Assembly: GCF_001708965.1 (NCBI RefSeq)
Contig: NZ_LVJW01000003.1
Location: 248,001 to 312,000 of the forward strand
From: Candidatus Thiodiazotropha endoloripes
GTDB taxonomy: Bacteria; Pseudomonadota; Gammaproteobacteria; Chromatiales; Chromatiaceae
Direction: 5' to 3'
Length of the DNA stretch: 64,000 bases
Made by a program: the position numbers and the translations under genes. The first letter of the stretch is position 1, and every line of letters begins with the position of its first letter. Below, piece after piece: positions 17,104 to 25,340 of the stretch. The notes under the pieces are model-generated. The model had not been told where the DNA came from, ran no database searches, and saw only the letters and a list, made by a program, of their open reading frames with translations.

Positions 17104-18723
17104 ATGAATAAAATCCCAATTGCCCAGTGGTCTGAACTAGGGCCGGAAAAGCCAGCTTATGCTTTAGTTGCTGATGTGGATCTGGTGATCGTGCGCTGGC
17201 CTGATGAGGAGCAGGTCTCGGTGCTCTATGGTCGTTGTGCGCACCGCGGCGCACTGATGTCGGACGGCCGCATCGAGGGCAACAATATTGTCTGCGGCCT
17301 GCATGACTGGGACTACGAATACAAAACCGGGATCAGCTCTTACAACTCATCGGAAAAGCTGCACCGTTTCAAAGCCTGGATCGAAGCTGGCCAGGTCTGG
17401 GTGGATGAAGACGAAATTCGCCAATGGACGCAAACCAATCCGCAACCATACAACCGTGAAGCCTACCAGGGACTGTATCAGGACATTCACGGCGCGCCAG
17501 AAGAACCGCATACCAAATACATCCAGCATCTGGCCGAGCACGGCCTCTCCAAGGTCGGTCATCATGGTCGTGTCGGTGCCATGGGCGTGCCGCGTGACCT
17601 GTTGCCCAAGTGGGAGGAGATCCAGATACTCACCGCGCAACTGCACAAGGTACCGATGCTCGATGACGATCCGGTCGGCACTGAAGTCGTCATCGGTCCC
17701 AATGCCGAAAAACCGCTGAAACTGGATCGGCCCTTGTTTGTGTCGGACATGAGTTTCGGTGCCCTGTCGGAAGAAGCCAAGGTGGCTTTGGCGATGGGGG
17801 CTGAAATGGCCGGCACCGGCATCTGTTCCGGAGAAGGCGGTATGCTGCCCGACGAGCAACAGGCCAACAGCCACTATCTGTATGAATTGGCCTCGGCACG
17901 TTTTGGTTATTCCATGGATAAGGTCAAACAATGCCAGGCCTTCCATTTCAAATGCGGTCAGGGTGCCAAAACCGGTACTGGCGGTCATCTGCCTGGCAGC
18001 AAGGTCAAGGGCAAGATTGCCGAAGTGCGCGGTCTCAACGAAGGTGAGTCTGCGATTTCGCCCGCGCGTTTCCCCGACTGGGACAACATCGACGAATATC
18101 GCCGTTTCGCCGCGGTAGTGCGAGATAATACCGGTGGCATTCCCATTGGCGTGAAACTGTCGGCCCAGCACATTGAACGTGATATCGAAGCGGCACTGCA
18201 GATCGGTGTGGACTACATCATTCTGGATGGACGCGGCGGCGGCACAGGGGCTGCGCCATTGATTTTCCGTGACAATATTTCCGTACCGACCATTCCTGCT
18301 CTGGCGCGTGCGCGCCGTTATCTTGATAAAAAAGGCCGTAACGATGTGTCACTGGTGATTACCGGCGGGCTGCGCCTGCCGGCAGATTTCATCAAGGCCA
18401 TGGCTTTGGGAGCGGACGCCATTGCCGTGTCCAACTCGGCGATTCAGGCGATTGGCTGTCTGGGCATGCGTGCCTGCCACACCAACAACTGTCCGGTCGG
18501 TATCGCCACGCAGAAACCGGAATTGCGCAAACGTCTCAAAATCGAAAAAGGGGCCAATCAGCTAAATAATTTTTTCCGGGCTTCAACCGAGCTCATGCAG
18601 GTCATGGCGCGCGCCTGTGGCCATGACCATCTCAGCAAGTTCTGCATTGATGACCTGAGCACATTTGACCGGGACATTGCGCATCTGACCGGCATTGAAT
18701 ACGCGGGTGTGAAGCTGGACTGA
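17104..18723 (+). CDS. Rieske-fused glutamate synthase-like FMN/Fe-S oxidoreductase
   Basis: 539 residues. Residues 1-100 form a Rieske [2Fe-2S] domain with all four ligands: C45-x-H47 (CAHRG) and C64-x2-H67 (CGLHDWD). Residues about 130-520 match the FMN-binding synthase domain of glutamate synthase (GltB-like): ISPARFPDWDNIDEY, GVKLSAQHIERDIEAAL, the flavin loop ILDGRGGGTGAAP, and the Cys cluster CLGMRACHTNNCPVG, which binds a [3Fe-4S] centre in GltS. There is no glutaminase domain, so this is not an ordinary glutamate synthase; stand-alone synthase domains act on other substrates. The Rieske cluster suggests electron entry from, or exit to, a soluble carrier. It is followed 33 bases later by a second Rieske-fused enzyme. 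Confidence 0.85.
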   Translation: MNKIPIAQWSELGPEKPAYALVADVDLVIVRWPDEEQVSVLYGRCAHRGALMSDGRIEGNNIVCGLHDWDYEYKTGISSYNSSEKLHRFKAWIEAGQVWVDEDEIRQWTQTNPQPYNREAYQGLYQDIHGAPEEPHTKYIQHLAEHGLSKVGHHGRVGAMGVPRDLLPKWEEIQILTAQLHKVPMLDDDPVGTEVVIGPNAEKPLKLDRPLFVSDMSFGALSEEAKVALAMGAEMAGTGICSGEGGMLPDEQQANSHYLYELASARFGYSMDKVKQCQAFHFKCGQGAKTGTGGHLPGSKVKGKIAEVRGLNEGESAISPARFPDWDNIDEYRRFAAVVRDNTGGIPIGVKLSAQHIERDIEAALQIGVDYIILDGRGGGTGAAPLIFRDNISVPTIPALARARRYLDKKGRNDVSLVITGGLRLPADFIKAMALGADAIAVSNSAIQAIGCLGMRACHTNNCPVGIATQKPELRKRLKIEKGANQLNNFFRASTELMQVMARACGHDHLSKFCIDDLSTFDRDIAHLTGIEYAGVKLD

Positions 18724-18756
18724 CGTTTAAAAAACCAAACCAAAGGAGCATGACAG

Positions 18757-20721
18757 ATGGCGGACATAGATCTCATTTGGCACAAGGTGTTGAGTAAAGA
18801 CGAGTTACCGGAAGGTCGGGTCACTTCGGTTACCTGCAAGAAAAAAACCCTCTGCATGAGCCACCATGAGGGGCAATACGGCGCGCTTGACAACAAATGT
18901 CCGCACCAGGGCGGCCCGCTGGGCGAGGGGAGTATCGAAAACGGCCTGCTGCGTTGTCCCTGGCACGGTTGGGATTATCATCCGCTGACAGGCAAGGCGC
19001 CGGGTTTTGACGATGGTGTGGAAACCTTTCCGGTGGAAATTCGCGACGACGGCATCTATGTCGGTCTGCCGCCGGAAGAGACCCACATCGGTACCGTTGG
19101 CGATCTGATGATGAAAACCATGACCAACTGGGGCGTCAATCAGGTATTCGGTATGGTGGGCCATTCCAATCTTGGTGTGGCCGATGCCCTGCGCATCCAG
19201 GAGAAGGCCGGCCGCCTGAGTTATTACGGTATCCGCCACGAAGGCGCGGCCGCCTTTGCCTGCTCGAGTTATGGCAAACTGACCGGCCGTCCGGCCGCCT
19301 GTCTGGCGATTGCCGGTCCCGGGGCCACCAATTTGCTGACCGGATTGTGGGATGCCAATGTGGATCGTGCTCCGGCACTGGCTTTGACCGGCCAGGTCGA
19401 GACCCAGGTGCTGGGTCCGGGTGCGTTCCAGGAGATTGATCAGGTGGGGGCATTCGGCAGCGTCGCGCAGTGGTCACAAACCGTTATGCATGACAGCAAA
19501 CATACTGAACTCATGAACCTGGCCTGCAAAAGTGCCATTCTCAACAGCGGCGTGTCGCACCTGATTTTCCCCGATGAAGTGCCCAAGCGTGAACTGGACA
19601 ATCCGCCACCGGCTGGCACACCCGAAGGTCGTTTGCCCTCGCGCGAAATCTCACCGCCGGGCGACGCCCTGCAGGCAGCAGTGGAGTTGTTGTCCAACAG
19701 CAAAAGGCCGGTCATTGTGGTCGGGCATGGCGCGCGTTTCCAGATGGACGCGGTGATTGCCCTGGCCGAACAGCTTAAGGCGCCGGTCATCACCACCTTC
19801 AAAGGCAAGGGTCAGATCGCCGACACTCATCCGCTGGCCGGCGGCGTACTGGGTCGCAGCGGTACACCGATTGCGAGCTGGCTGATGAATGAATCCGACA
19901 GCCTGCTGGTGTTTGGTGCGAGTTTTTCCAACCATACCGGCATCACGCAAAAACGTCCGACCATCCAGGTGGACTACGATCTCATGACGCTGGCCAAGTT
20001 CCATGCCATTGATGTGCCGGTATGGGGTGAGGTTGGTGTGACTGCCAGACTGTTGTCTGAGGCTTTGGCCGGTTACAGCGGTAGCGAGGACCAGACAGAT
20101 GATGTCGCCACACGCTGGGCCATCTGGCGTGAGGAAAAACAGCGCCGCACCCTGGATGACCGTGGCAAAGGCATCAACTCGGCCATCCTGTTTGATAAGC
20201 TCGCCAGCAGCGCCGACAAAGATGCCATCATTGCCGTGGATGTTGGCAACAACACTTACGCGTTCGGTCGTTACTTTGAATGTGAAGAGCATTCGGTGCT
20301 GATGTCGGGTTATCTCGGCTCCATCGGTTTCTCCTTCCCGGCAGCCATGGGCGCCTGGGCCGCGACCCAGGAAGATGACCCGCGCTTCAAAGGCCGTCAG
20401 GTTATTTCGGTCTCTGGCGATGGTGGTTTTGGTCAGTATCTGGCCGAGATCAACACCGCAGTCAAATACGGCATGAACATCACTCATGTGCTCATGAATA
20501 ACGGTGAACTGGGCAAGATCAGCAAGGAACAGCGCGCTGGCAACTGGGAGGTCTGGCAGACCAACCTGCACAACCCCAACTTTGCTGAGTATGCGCAACT
20601 TTGCGGAGCCAAAGGCCTACGCGTGACCGATGCCGCCGATCTGGAAGGCGCATTCAATGAAGCACTGGCCCACCCGGGGCCAGCCCTGGTGGAAGTGTTG
20701 ACTGATGCGGAACTGGTCTGA
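18757..20721 (+). CDS. Rieske-fused thiamine pyrophosphate enzyme (pyruvate oxidase-like)
   Basis: 654 residues. Residues 1-105 are a Rieske domain with C48-x-H50 (CPHQG) and C67-x2-H70 (CPWHGWD). From about 110 onward it is a ThDP enzyme of the pyruvate oxidase/acetolactate synthase group: the catalytic Glu in RHEGAAAFA, GPGATNLLTGLWDA, a central nucleotide-binding-type domain (RPVIVVGHGARF...), and the ThDP-Mg motif from SGDGGFGQYLAE to MNNGELGK. Sequence around RHEG...GLWDA resembles pyruvate oxidase (PoxB) more than acetolactate synthase. A Rieske domain on such an enzyme could carry electrons away from the flavin or hydroxyethyl-ThDP. The substrate is unknown. It is 3 bases upstream of the antiporter gene and clearly in the same operon. 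Confidence 0.85.
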   Translation: MADIDLIWHKVLSKDELPEGRVTSVTCKKKTLCMSHHEGQYGALDNKCPHQGGPLGEGSIENGLLRCPWHGWDYHPLTGKAPGFDDGVETFPVEIRDDGIYVGLPPEETHIGTVGDLMMKTMTNWGVNQVFGMVGHSNLGVADALRIQEKAGRLSYYGIRHEGAAAFACSSYGKLTGRPAACLAIAGPGATNLLTGLWDANVDRAPALALTGQVETQVLGPGAFQEIDQVGAFGSVAQWSQTVMHDSKHTELMNLACKSAILNSGVSHLIFPDEVPKRELDNPPPAGTPEGRLPSREISPPGDALQAAVELLSNSKRPVIVVGHGARFQMDAVIALAEQLKAPVITTFKGKGQIADTHPLAGGVLGRSGTPIASWLMNESDSLLVFGASFSNHTGITQKRPTIQVDYDLMTLAKFHAIDVPVWGEVGVTARLLSEALAGYSGSEDQTDDVATRWAIWREEKQRRTLDDRGKGINSAILFDKLASSADKDAIIAVDVGNNTYAFGRYFECEEHSVLMSGYLGSIGFSFPAAMGAWAATQEDDPRFKGRQVISVSGDGGFGQYLAEINTAVKYGMNITHVLMNNGELGKISKEQRAGNWEVWQTNLHNPNFAEYAQLCGAKGLRVTDAADLEGAFNEALAHPGPALVEVLTDAELV

Positions 20722-20724
20722 GTC

Positions 20725-22023
20725 ATGAATGAAGCCAGCCTGTTACTGGTGTTGCTCGGCATTGCCTTGTTCGCACTGTTTTCCGGGCCGATCAGCCGCG
20801 GCAGCCTGACACCGCCGATGACCTTTACCGCCCTGGGTCTACTGCTCAGTCCGATTGCGCTGGGTTGGATCAATCTCGGTTTGGACAATGCGGTGATTCA
20901 CGCCATAGCAGAGATCACTCTGATTCTGGTTTTGTTTACCGATGCGGCGCGCATCAAACTCAAGAGCCTGTGGTCGGACCATGATGTGCCGATGCGCCTG
21001 CTGCTGATCGGCATGCCGCTGACCATCGGTCTGGGTATGGTGCTGGCGCTGGCCGTGATGCCGCAACTGCTGTTGCTTGAGGCGCTGGTGCTGGCTGTCA
21101 TCCTGGCGCCGACCGATGCGGCCTTGGGACAGGCGGTGGTCAGTAGTCCCAAAGTGCCGGAACGCATACGTCAGTCGCTTAATGTGGAGAGCGGGCTCAA
21201 CGACGGTATTGCCTTGCCAGCTCTGCTGTTTGTGATTTCGTTTGCCGCTGGCAGTCATTCTGGTGAACAGAATACCGTCTGGCTGAATTTTGTGTTGCTG
21301 CAACTCACATTGGGTCCGCTGGTTGGTGCGCTGGTTGGCTGGTCGGGATCCAAAGCCATCAATATGGCGATTGAAAAACGCTTTCTGACCCATGAATTTT
21401 GCAATATTTATTTGCTGAGCATGACGTTTATTGCCTACCTGGCGGCCGACCTGGTCGGCGGCAATGGTTTTATCGCCGCTTTTGCCGCCGGTGTGGCGAC
21501 CGGTAATACGCTCAAGCATGTCAATGAGGAGATTTATGAGTTTGCCGAATCCGAAGGCCAGTTATTGAACCTAGTGATTTTCTTCCTGTTCGGTGTGGCA
21601 CTGTTGCCGCAGGTGTGGCCACGAATCAGTGGCGAAATGGTGGTTTACGCCCTGTTGAGCCTGACGGTTATCCGCATGCTGCCGGTGTTTGTTTCGTTGC
21701 TGGGTAAACAGCTGCGCTGGGAAACCGGTCTTTTTGTGGGTTGGTTCGGGCCGCGTGGCCTGGCCTCGATTCTGTTTGTCTTGTTGGTGCTTGAACATGC
21801 TCAACTGCTGAACCAGACATTGGTGTTTGATACGGTGATTGTCACGGTTTTTTTTAGCATCATTCTGCATGGCCTGTCGGCACTACCGGGGGTGAGCCTG
21901 TATGCCAGGGTATTGAAACTCTGCCAGCGTCGCGGTGATGACATTTCATCGGAACAGGCCAGTGTCGAAGCTATGCCATTGCGACTCTCTTCCACCTTCA
22001 AGGATATGGAGGATGGGTCATGA
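20725..22023 (+). CDS. CPA1-type cation:proton antiporter
   Basis: 432 residues with about 12 membrane segments of the Na+/H+ exchanger fold. LAPTDAALGQAVV and VESGLNDGIALP are the conserved discontinuous-helix motifs, the latter carrying the Asp of the ion site (Asn-Asp), and WFGPRGLASILFVLL is the conserved Arg helix. The C-terminal tail is short (about 40 residues). It swaps Na+ or K+ for H+ across the inner membrane. It lies in the operon of the Rieske enzymes and is followed, with a 4-base ATGA overlap, by a small ORF and then a K+ channel, which suggests a need to adjust pH or K+ when the operon is on. Confidence 0.92.
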   Translation: MNEASLLLVLLGIALFALFSGPISRGSLTPPMTFTALGLLLSPIALGWINLGLDNAVIHAIAEITLILVLFTDAARIKLKSLWSDHDVPMRLLLIGMPLTIGLGMVLALAVMPQLLLLEALVLAVILAPTDAALGQAVVSSPKVPERIRQSLNVESGLNDGIALPALLFVISFAAGSHSGEQNTVWLNFVLLQLTLGPLVGALVGWSGSKAINMAIEKRFLTHEFCNIYLLSMTFIAYLAADLVGGNGFIAAFAAGVATGNTLKHVNEEIYEFAESEGQLLNLVIFFLFGVALLPQVWPRISGEMVVYALLSLTVIRMLPVFVSLLGKQLRWETGLFVGWFGPRGLASILFVLLVLEHAQLLNQTLVFDTVIVTVFFSIILHGLSALPGVSLYARVLKLCQRRGDDISSEQASVEAMPLRLSSTFKDMEDGS

Positions 22024-22238
22024 CCGGTGTGATTGAATCCTGGCTGGCCCACTTGCTGTTTGATTCAGTGCCGACGCTCAGGATTCTTTCCACGTCGAAA
22101 CTTTGTGCCCATCTGCATGACGAAATAGACGCCATCCATGACTATTCACATAAACCCGCTGCAAACGATCTGGCGCGTGGAGCTTTGCTCTCGTTGCGGA
22201 TCATAAGCCTGGATTTTGAGGAGCTGGTAGGAGACTGA
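22020..22238 (+). CDS. Small hypothetical protein (72 aa)
   Basis: 72 residues with no recognised domain. The ATG overlaps the antiporter's TGA by 4 bases and the stop is 8 bases before the K+ channel's ATG, so position argues that it is real. It is mixed in character (Leu-rich ends, acidic tail FEELVGD), with no clear membrane segment or signal. A regulator or accessory subunit of the antiporter or channel is possible but not shown. Confidence 0.55.
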   Translation: MTGVIESWLAHLLFDSVPTLRILSTSKLCAHLHDEIDAIHDYSHKPAANDLARGALLSLRIISLDFEELVGD

Positions 22239-22246
22239 TTACTGTT

Positions 22247-23188
22247 ATGTCAGGATTCAAGTCAAAACTCTATCTGTTGCTGGAAGCTATACCCCGCCAA
22301 AGTCGTGCACAGCGTATTTTTGATCTTTTTTTATCACTGTTGATCCTGGCTAATGTATTGGCGGTGATTGTGTCGACCGTCAACAGTTTTGCTGTCGAAT
22401 ATGAACGTTGGATTCATTGGTTCGAGATTTTTTCAGTGGCTGTGTTCACGCTGGAGCTGTTATTGCGCTATTGGGTGGCGGACATGGCCGGTGCTGAAGG
22501 GGAAAAATCTTCCCGCCTTAAATTCTGGGCCAGCCCGTACACCCTAATTGATATCCTCGCAATTGCACCCTTTTATTTCGGTTTTATTTTGAATGCCGAT
22601 CTGCGTCTGTTACGACTGCTGCGTCTGTTTCGCGTTTTCCGTTTCAGTCCCTATTTCCGTAGCCTGGCGTTGCTAGGTAATGTGATTCGCCAAGAATACC
22701 GCCCTATGCTATCGGCTCTGACGATAATTGTTATCCTGATGCTGATTGCCGCAAGTGGTATTTACCTGCTTGAACGAGAGAACCAGCCGGACACCTTTGG
22801 TGATTTGCCCTCGGCTCTATGGTGGGTGGTGGTGACACTATCCACCGTCGGTTACGGTGATGCCGTTCCTCAAACAGGGTTTGGTCGGATGCTGGGCGCC
22901 GTGATCATGATTCTCGGCGTGGGCATGGTGGCCTTGCCGGCCGGCATGCTGGCTTCACGTTTTTCCCAGGTCATGCACAGCCAACAGGATCTTTTTCGCA
23001 TGTTTGTTGAAAAACAGATCGAGAGGCAAGGGGCTGTTGATGAGATGCAGGTGGAACAACGCCGTCAGCAACTGTTCATCAGCCGGGCTGAGGCTCGCTC
23101 CATTATCGCCAACACGATTGAGGTGCTGCAGTCGCCGCTGAATTTTTGTCCGCATTGCGGAAAAAAACTACCCGATCATCAATCCTAA
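22247..23188 (+). CDS. Voltage-gated potassium channel (Kv/ion transporter family)
   Basis: 313 residues with six membrane segments. The voltage sensor S4 is plain (DLRLLRLLRLFRVFRFS at about 118-134) and the pore holds the K+ selectivity filter TVGYGD (200-205). S6 follows (MLGAVIMILGVGMVALPAGML), then a helical tail. The extreme C-terminus reads FCPHCGKKLPDH, a zinc-ribbon-like CPxCG knuckle. It should let K+ pass in response to membrane potential. Length and layout match bacterial Kv channels except for the ribbon. It overlaps none of the operon's other genes if the next one starts at 23203. Confidence 0.92.
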   Translation: MSGFKSKLYLLLEAIPRQSRAQRIFDLFLSLLILANVLAVIVSTVNSFAVEYERWIHWFEIFSVAVFTLELLLRYWVADMAGAEGEKSSRLKFWASPYTLIDILAIAPFYFGFILNADLRLLRLLRLFRVFRFSPYFRSLALLGNVIRQEYRPMLSALTIIVILMLIAASGIYLLERENQPDTFGDLPSALWWVVVTLSTVGYGDAVPQTGFGRMLGAVIMILGVGMVALPAGMLASRFSQVMHSQQDLFRMFVEKQIERQGAVDEMQVEQRRQQLFISRAEARSIIANTIEVLQSPLNFCPHCGKKLPDHQS

Positions 23189-23202
23189 AAAAGGATATTA
23201 CC

Positions 23203-24030
23203 GTGACAGCAACTCTTCCCTCATTGATTCTCGCCGACTGGGTAGAAACCCGTGATGCCATTCATCAATACGCCCGCATCATCGGCAAGATACGCGGCTT
23301 TTACATGCCCAAGGCAAAACACTGGTGGCATATCACCCTTACAGTGAATGCACATGGCCTGACAACGACGCCTTTTCCTGTAAGTGGTGGAACTCTGGAA
23401 ATGCAACTCGATCTGATTTCACATCAGTTATCGATCTTCAGCAATACGGGATGGAATTGCGGCATCCCTCTTAAGGGAAACAGTGCTGCCGGGATGCGTC
23501 AGCAGATCACGCAACTGCTCGCTACTCAGGGCATCGATCTGGATGAGCAGCTGCTGAGCGCTTTTGAGGATGAAAGCATACTGGCTTATGATGCGGATAC
23601 TGCGGATGATTTTCACCGCGCCCTCAGTTGGATTGATGTGGTGTTCCGGACTTTCAAAGGTGGATTGCGCCAGGAAACCAGTCCGGTGCAGTTGTTTCCG
23701 CATCACCTCGATATTGCGATGAACTGGTTTTCCGGCAGGCTGGTGCCCGGCGTGGATCCGGCCGACGAGGATACTGCGGATGAGCAGATGAACTTTGGTT
23801 TCGTCAGCGGCGACGCTTCAATAGATGAAGCTTATTTTTATGTTACCGCATATCCCATACCTGAAAACTGGTCTGGCCTGGCATTGTCACAAGGGGCGTA
23901 TTGGCATACCGAAGGCTGGGTCGGAGCGATTCTGCCGTATGCCAGGTTGCTGAAAGCGAACGATCCGCAGGCCATGCTGCTTGAATTCCTGCAACAGCTG
24001 CAGGGCCATGGTGCTGCGCTGATGAAGTAA
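23203..24030 (+). CDS. DUF5996 family protein
   Basis: About 275 residues. LADWVETRDAIHQYARIIGKIRG and KHWWHITLTVNAHGLTTTPFP are typical of DUF5996, and the family's later half is also present (VQLFPHHLDIAMNWFSG; YFYVTAYPIPENW; GAYWHTEGWVGAILPYARL). It has several conserved His and Trp residues, but no enzyme activity is known. I chose the GTG at 23203 because AAGGAT lies 5 bases before it; the frame runs back to 23146 within the channel gene. It lies 41 bases before egtB and is probably co-transcribed with it, with a 24-bp palindrome in between. Confidence 0.78.
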   Translation: MTATLPSLILADWVETRDAIHQYARIIGKIRGFYMPKAKHWWHITLTVNAHGLTTTPFPVSGGTLEMQLDLISHQLSIFSNTGWNCGIPLKGNSAAGMRQQITQLLATQGIDLDEQLLSAFEDESILAYDADTADDFHRALSWIDVVFRTFKGGLRQETSPVQLFPHHLDIAMNWFSGRLVPGVDPADEDTADEQMNFGFVSGDASIDEAYFYVTAYPIPENWSGLALSQGAYWHTEGWVGAILPYARLLKANDPQAMLLEFLQQLQGHGAALMK

Positions 24031-24037
24031 GTTTGTG

Positions 24038-24061
24038 TTAGGGCCTGTTAACAGGCCCTAA
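24038..24061. repeat. Perfect 24-bp palindrome between the DUF5996 gene and egtB
   Basis: TTAGGGCCTGTT is followed directly by its exact reverse complement AACAGGCCCTAA. No T-run follows, so it is not a standard terminator. The half-site AACAGGCCCTA recurs in intergenic DNA at about 34750-34760 and 36081-36092 and, with one change, at 61962-61973, which suggests a dispersed intergenic element or a regulator's site. Confidence 0.7.
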
Positions 24062-24071
24062 AGGAGTCGAA

Positions 24072-25340
24072 ATGCAAGTAGCAGTAGACAAAAAACAAAT
24101 CCCTGCTCGCGAGAAGTTGATCAATCGCTTCCTCGACGTGCGGACATACACCGAAACTTTGTGTCGTCCGTTACAGACGGATGATTACCAGATCCAGTCC
24201 ATTATGCAGACCAGTCCGCCCAAGTGGCATATTGCCCATGTCACCTGGTTTTTTGAGACTTTTGTTTTGCCGCATTTTAATCCGGCTTACACACCCTTTA
24301 ACCCGGTCATGGATTTTCTGTTCAACAGCTATTACTACACGCACGGTCAGATGCATCCGCGTCCGAACCGCGGACTTCTGTCAAGGCCGACCGTGGCTGA
24401 GATTTATGACTACCGCGCCTATGTCAATGAACAAATGCTGCAGTTGATGCATAACATTGATGACTCCCGCCGTGAGGAACTGGCTTTTCGTGTGACCCTT
24501 GGCTTAAACCATGAACAACAGCACCAGGAATTGCTGCTCATGGATGTCAAACACAATTTCTCGGTCAATCCGGTCAAGCCGACTTACCGCGACGATCTGA
24601 AAATACCACAGGGACAGAGCCGACCTGTGCGATGGCTTGAGCAGGCTGGCGGCATTCATGAAATCGGTTTTGCCGGTGAAGGTTTCGCTTATGATAACGA
24701 GACACCGCGCCATCAGGTCTTGCTACGGGACTATCGCCTGGCTAGTCGCTTTGTCACCAATGGCGAATACCTTGAGTTTATCAGGGATGGGGGATACGAC
24801 GATGTGGCGTTGTGGCTGTCGGACGGCTGGGCCCTGATTAAAAAAGAAAATTGGACACAACCTCTGTACTGGCAACAAGGTGACGATGGCTGGCGACAGT
24901 TCACTTTGGGTGGCATGCGTGAGCTCAATGAGCATGAACCGGTTTGTCACCTGTCCTATTTTGAAGCCGACGCCTACGCGCGTTGGGCGGGTAAACGCCT
25001 TCCGCTCGAAGCGGAGCTGGAGCAGGCGCTGTCGATGATGCCTGTCACAGGGAATTTTACCGAATCTGATTTTTTACACCCGGTACCTGCATCAGAGCAA
25101 GGCCAGTGGTTCGGCGACCTTTGGGCCTGGACCTCGTCACCCTACACGGCGTATCCAGGTTTCAAGCCCCTGGAAGGCTCTATGGGTGAGTACAACGGAA
25201 AGTTCATGTCCAACCAGATGGTGCTGCGCGGCGGCAGCGCCGCAACACCTGCCGGTCACACCCGCGCGACTTACCGTAATTTTTTCTACCCGAATGAACG
25301 CTGGGCCTTTACCGGCCTGCGTCTGGCGGAGGATGCCTGA
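24072..25340 (+). CDS. egtB: Ergothioneine biosynthesis sulfoxide synthase EgtB
   Basis: 422 residues. The N-terminal DinB-like half carries the non-haem iron ligands: H56 in KWHIAHVTWFFE and the H-x3-H-x-E motif (H147, H151 in LGLNHEQQHQELL). The C-terminal half is the formylglycine-generating-enzyme-like domain (FAYDNETPRHQVLLRDYRLA; LSYFEADAYARWAGKRLPLE; VLRGGSAATP; RNFFYPNERWAFTGLRLA). EgtB joins a thiol donor to trimethylhistidine with O2. Length and motifs are complete. The stop overlaps egtD by one base. No egtA, egtC or egtE is present here, so either Cys is the direct donor or the other steps are encoded elsewhere. Confidence 0.95.
   Translation: MQVAVDKKQIPAREKLINRFLDVRTYTETLCRPLQTDDYQIQSIMQTSPPKWHIAHVTWFFETFVLPHFNPAYTPFNPVMDFLFNSYYYTHGQMHPRPNRGLLSRPTVAEIYDYRAYVNEQMLQLMHNIDDSRREELAFRVTLGLNHEQQHQELLLMDVKHNFSVNPVKPTYRDDLKIPQGQSRPVRWLEQAGGIHEIGFAGEGFAYDNETPRHQVLLRDYRLASRFVTNGEYLEFIRDGGYDDVALWLSDGWALIKKENWTQPLYWQQGDDGWRQFTLGGMRELNEHEPVCHLSYFEADAYARWAGKRLPLEAELEQALSMMPVTGNFTESDFLHPVPASEQGQWFGDLWAWTSSPYTAYPGFKPLEGSMGEYNGKFMSNQMVLRGGSAATPAGHTRATYRNFFYPNERWAFTGLRLAEDA

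Noticed and set aside
17104-18723. Ordinary glutamate synthase large subunit
   Set aside because: It lacks the N-terminal glutaminase domain and is only 539 residues, with a Rieske domain instead.
24038-24061. Palindrome as a rho-independent terminator
   Set aside because: No T-run on either strand and genes on both sides are read in the same direction; kept as a repeat or operator.
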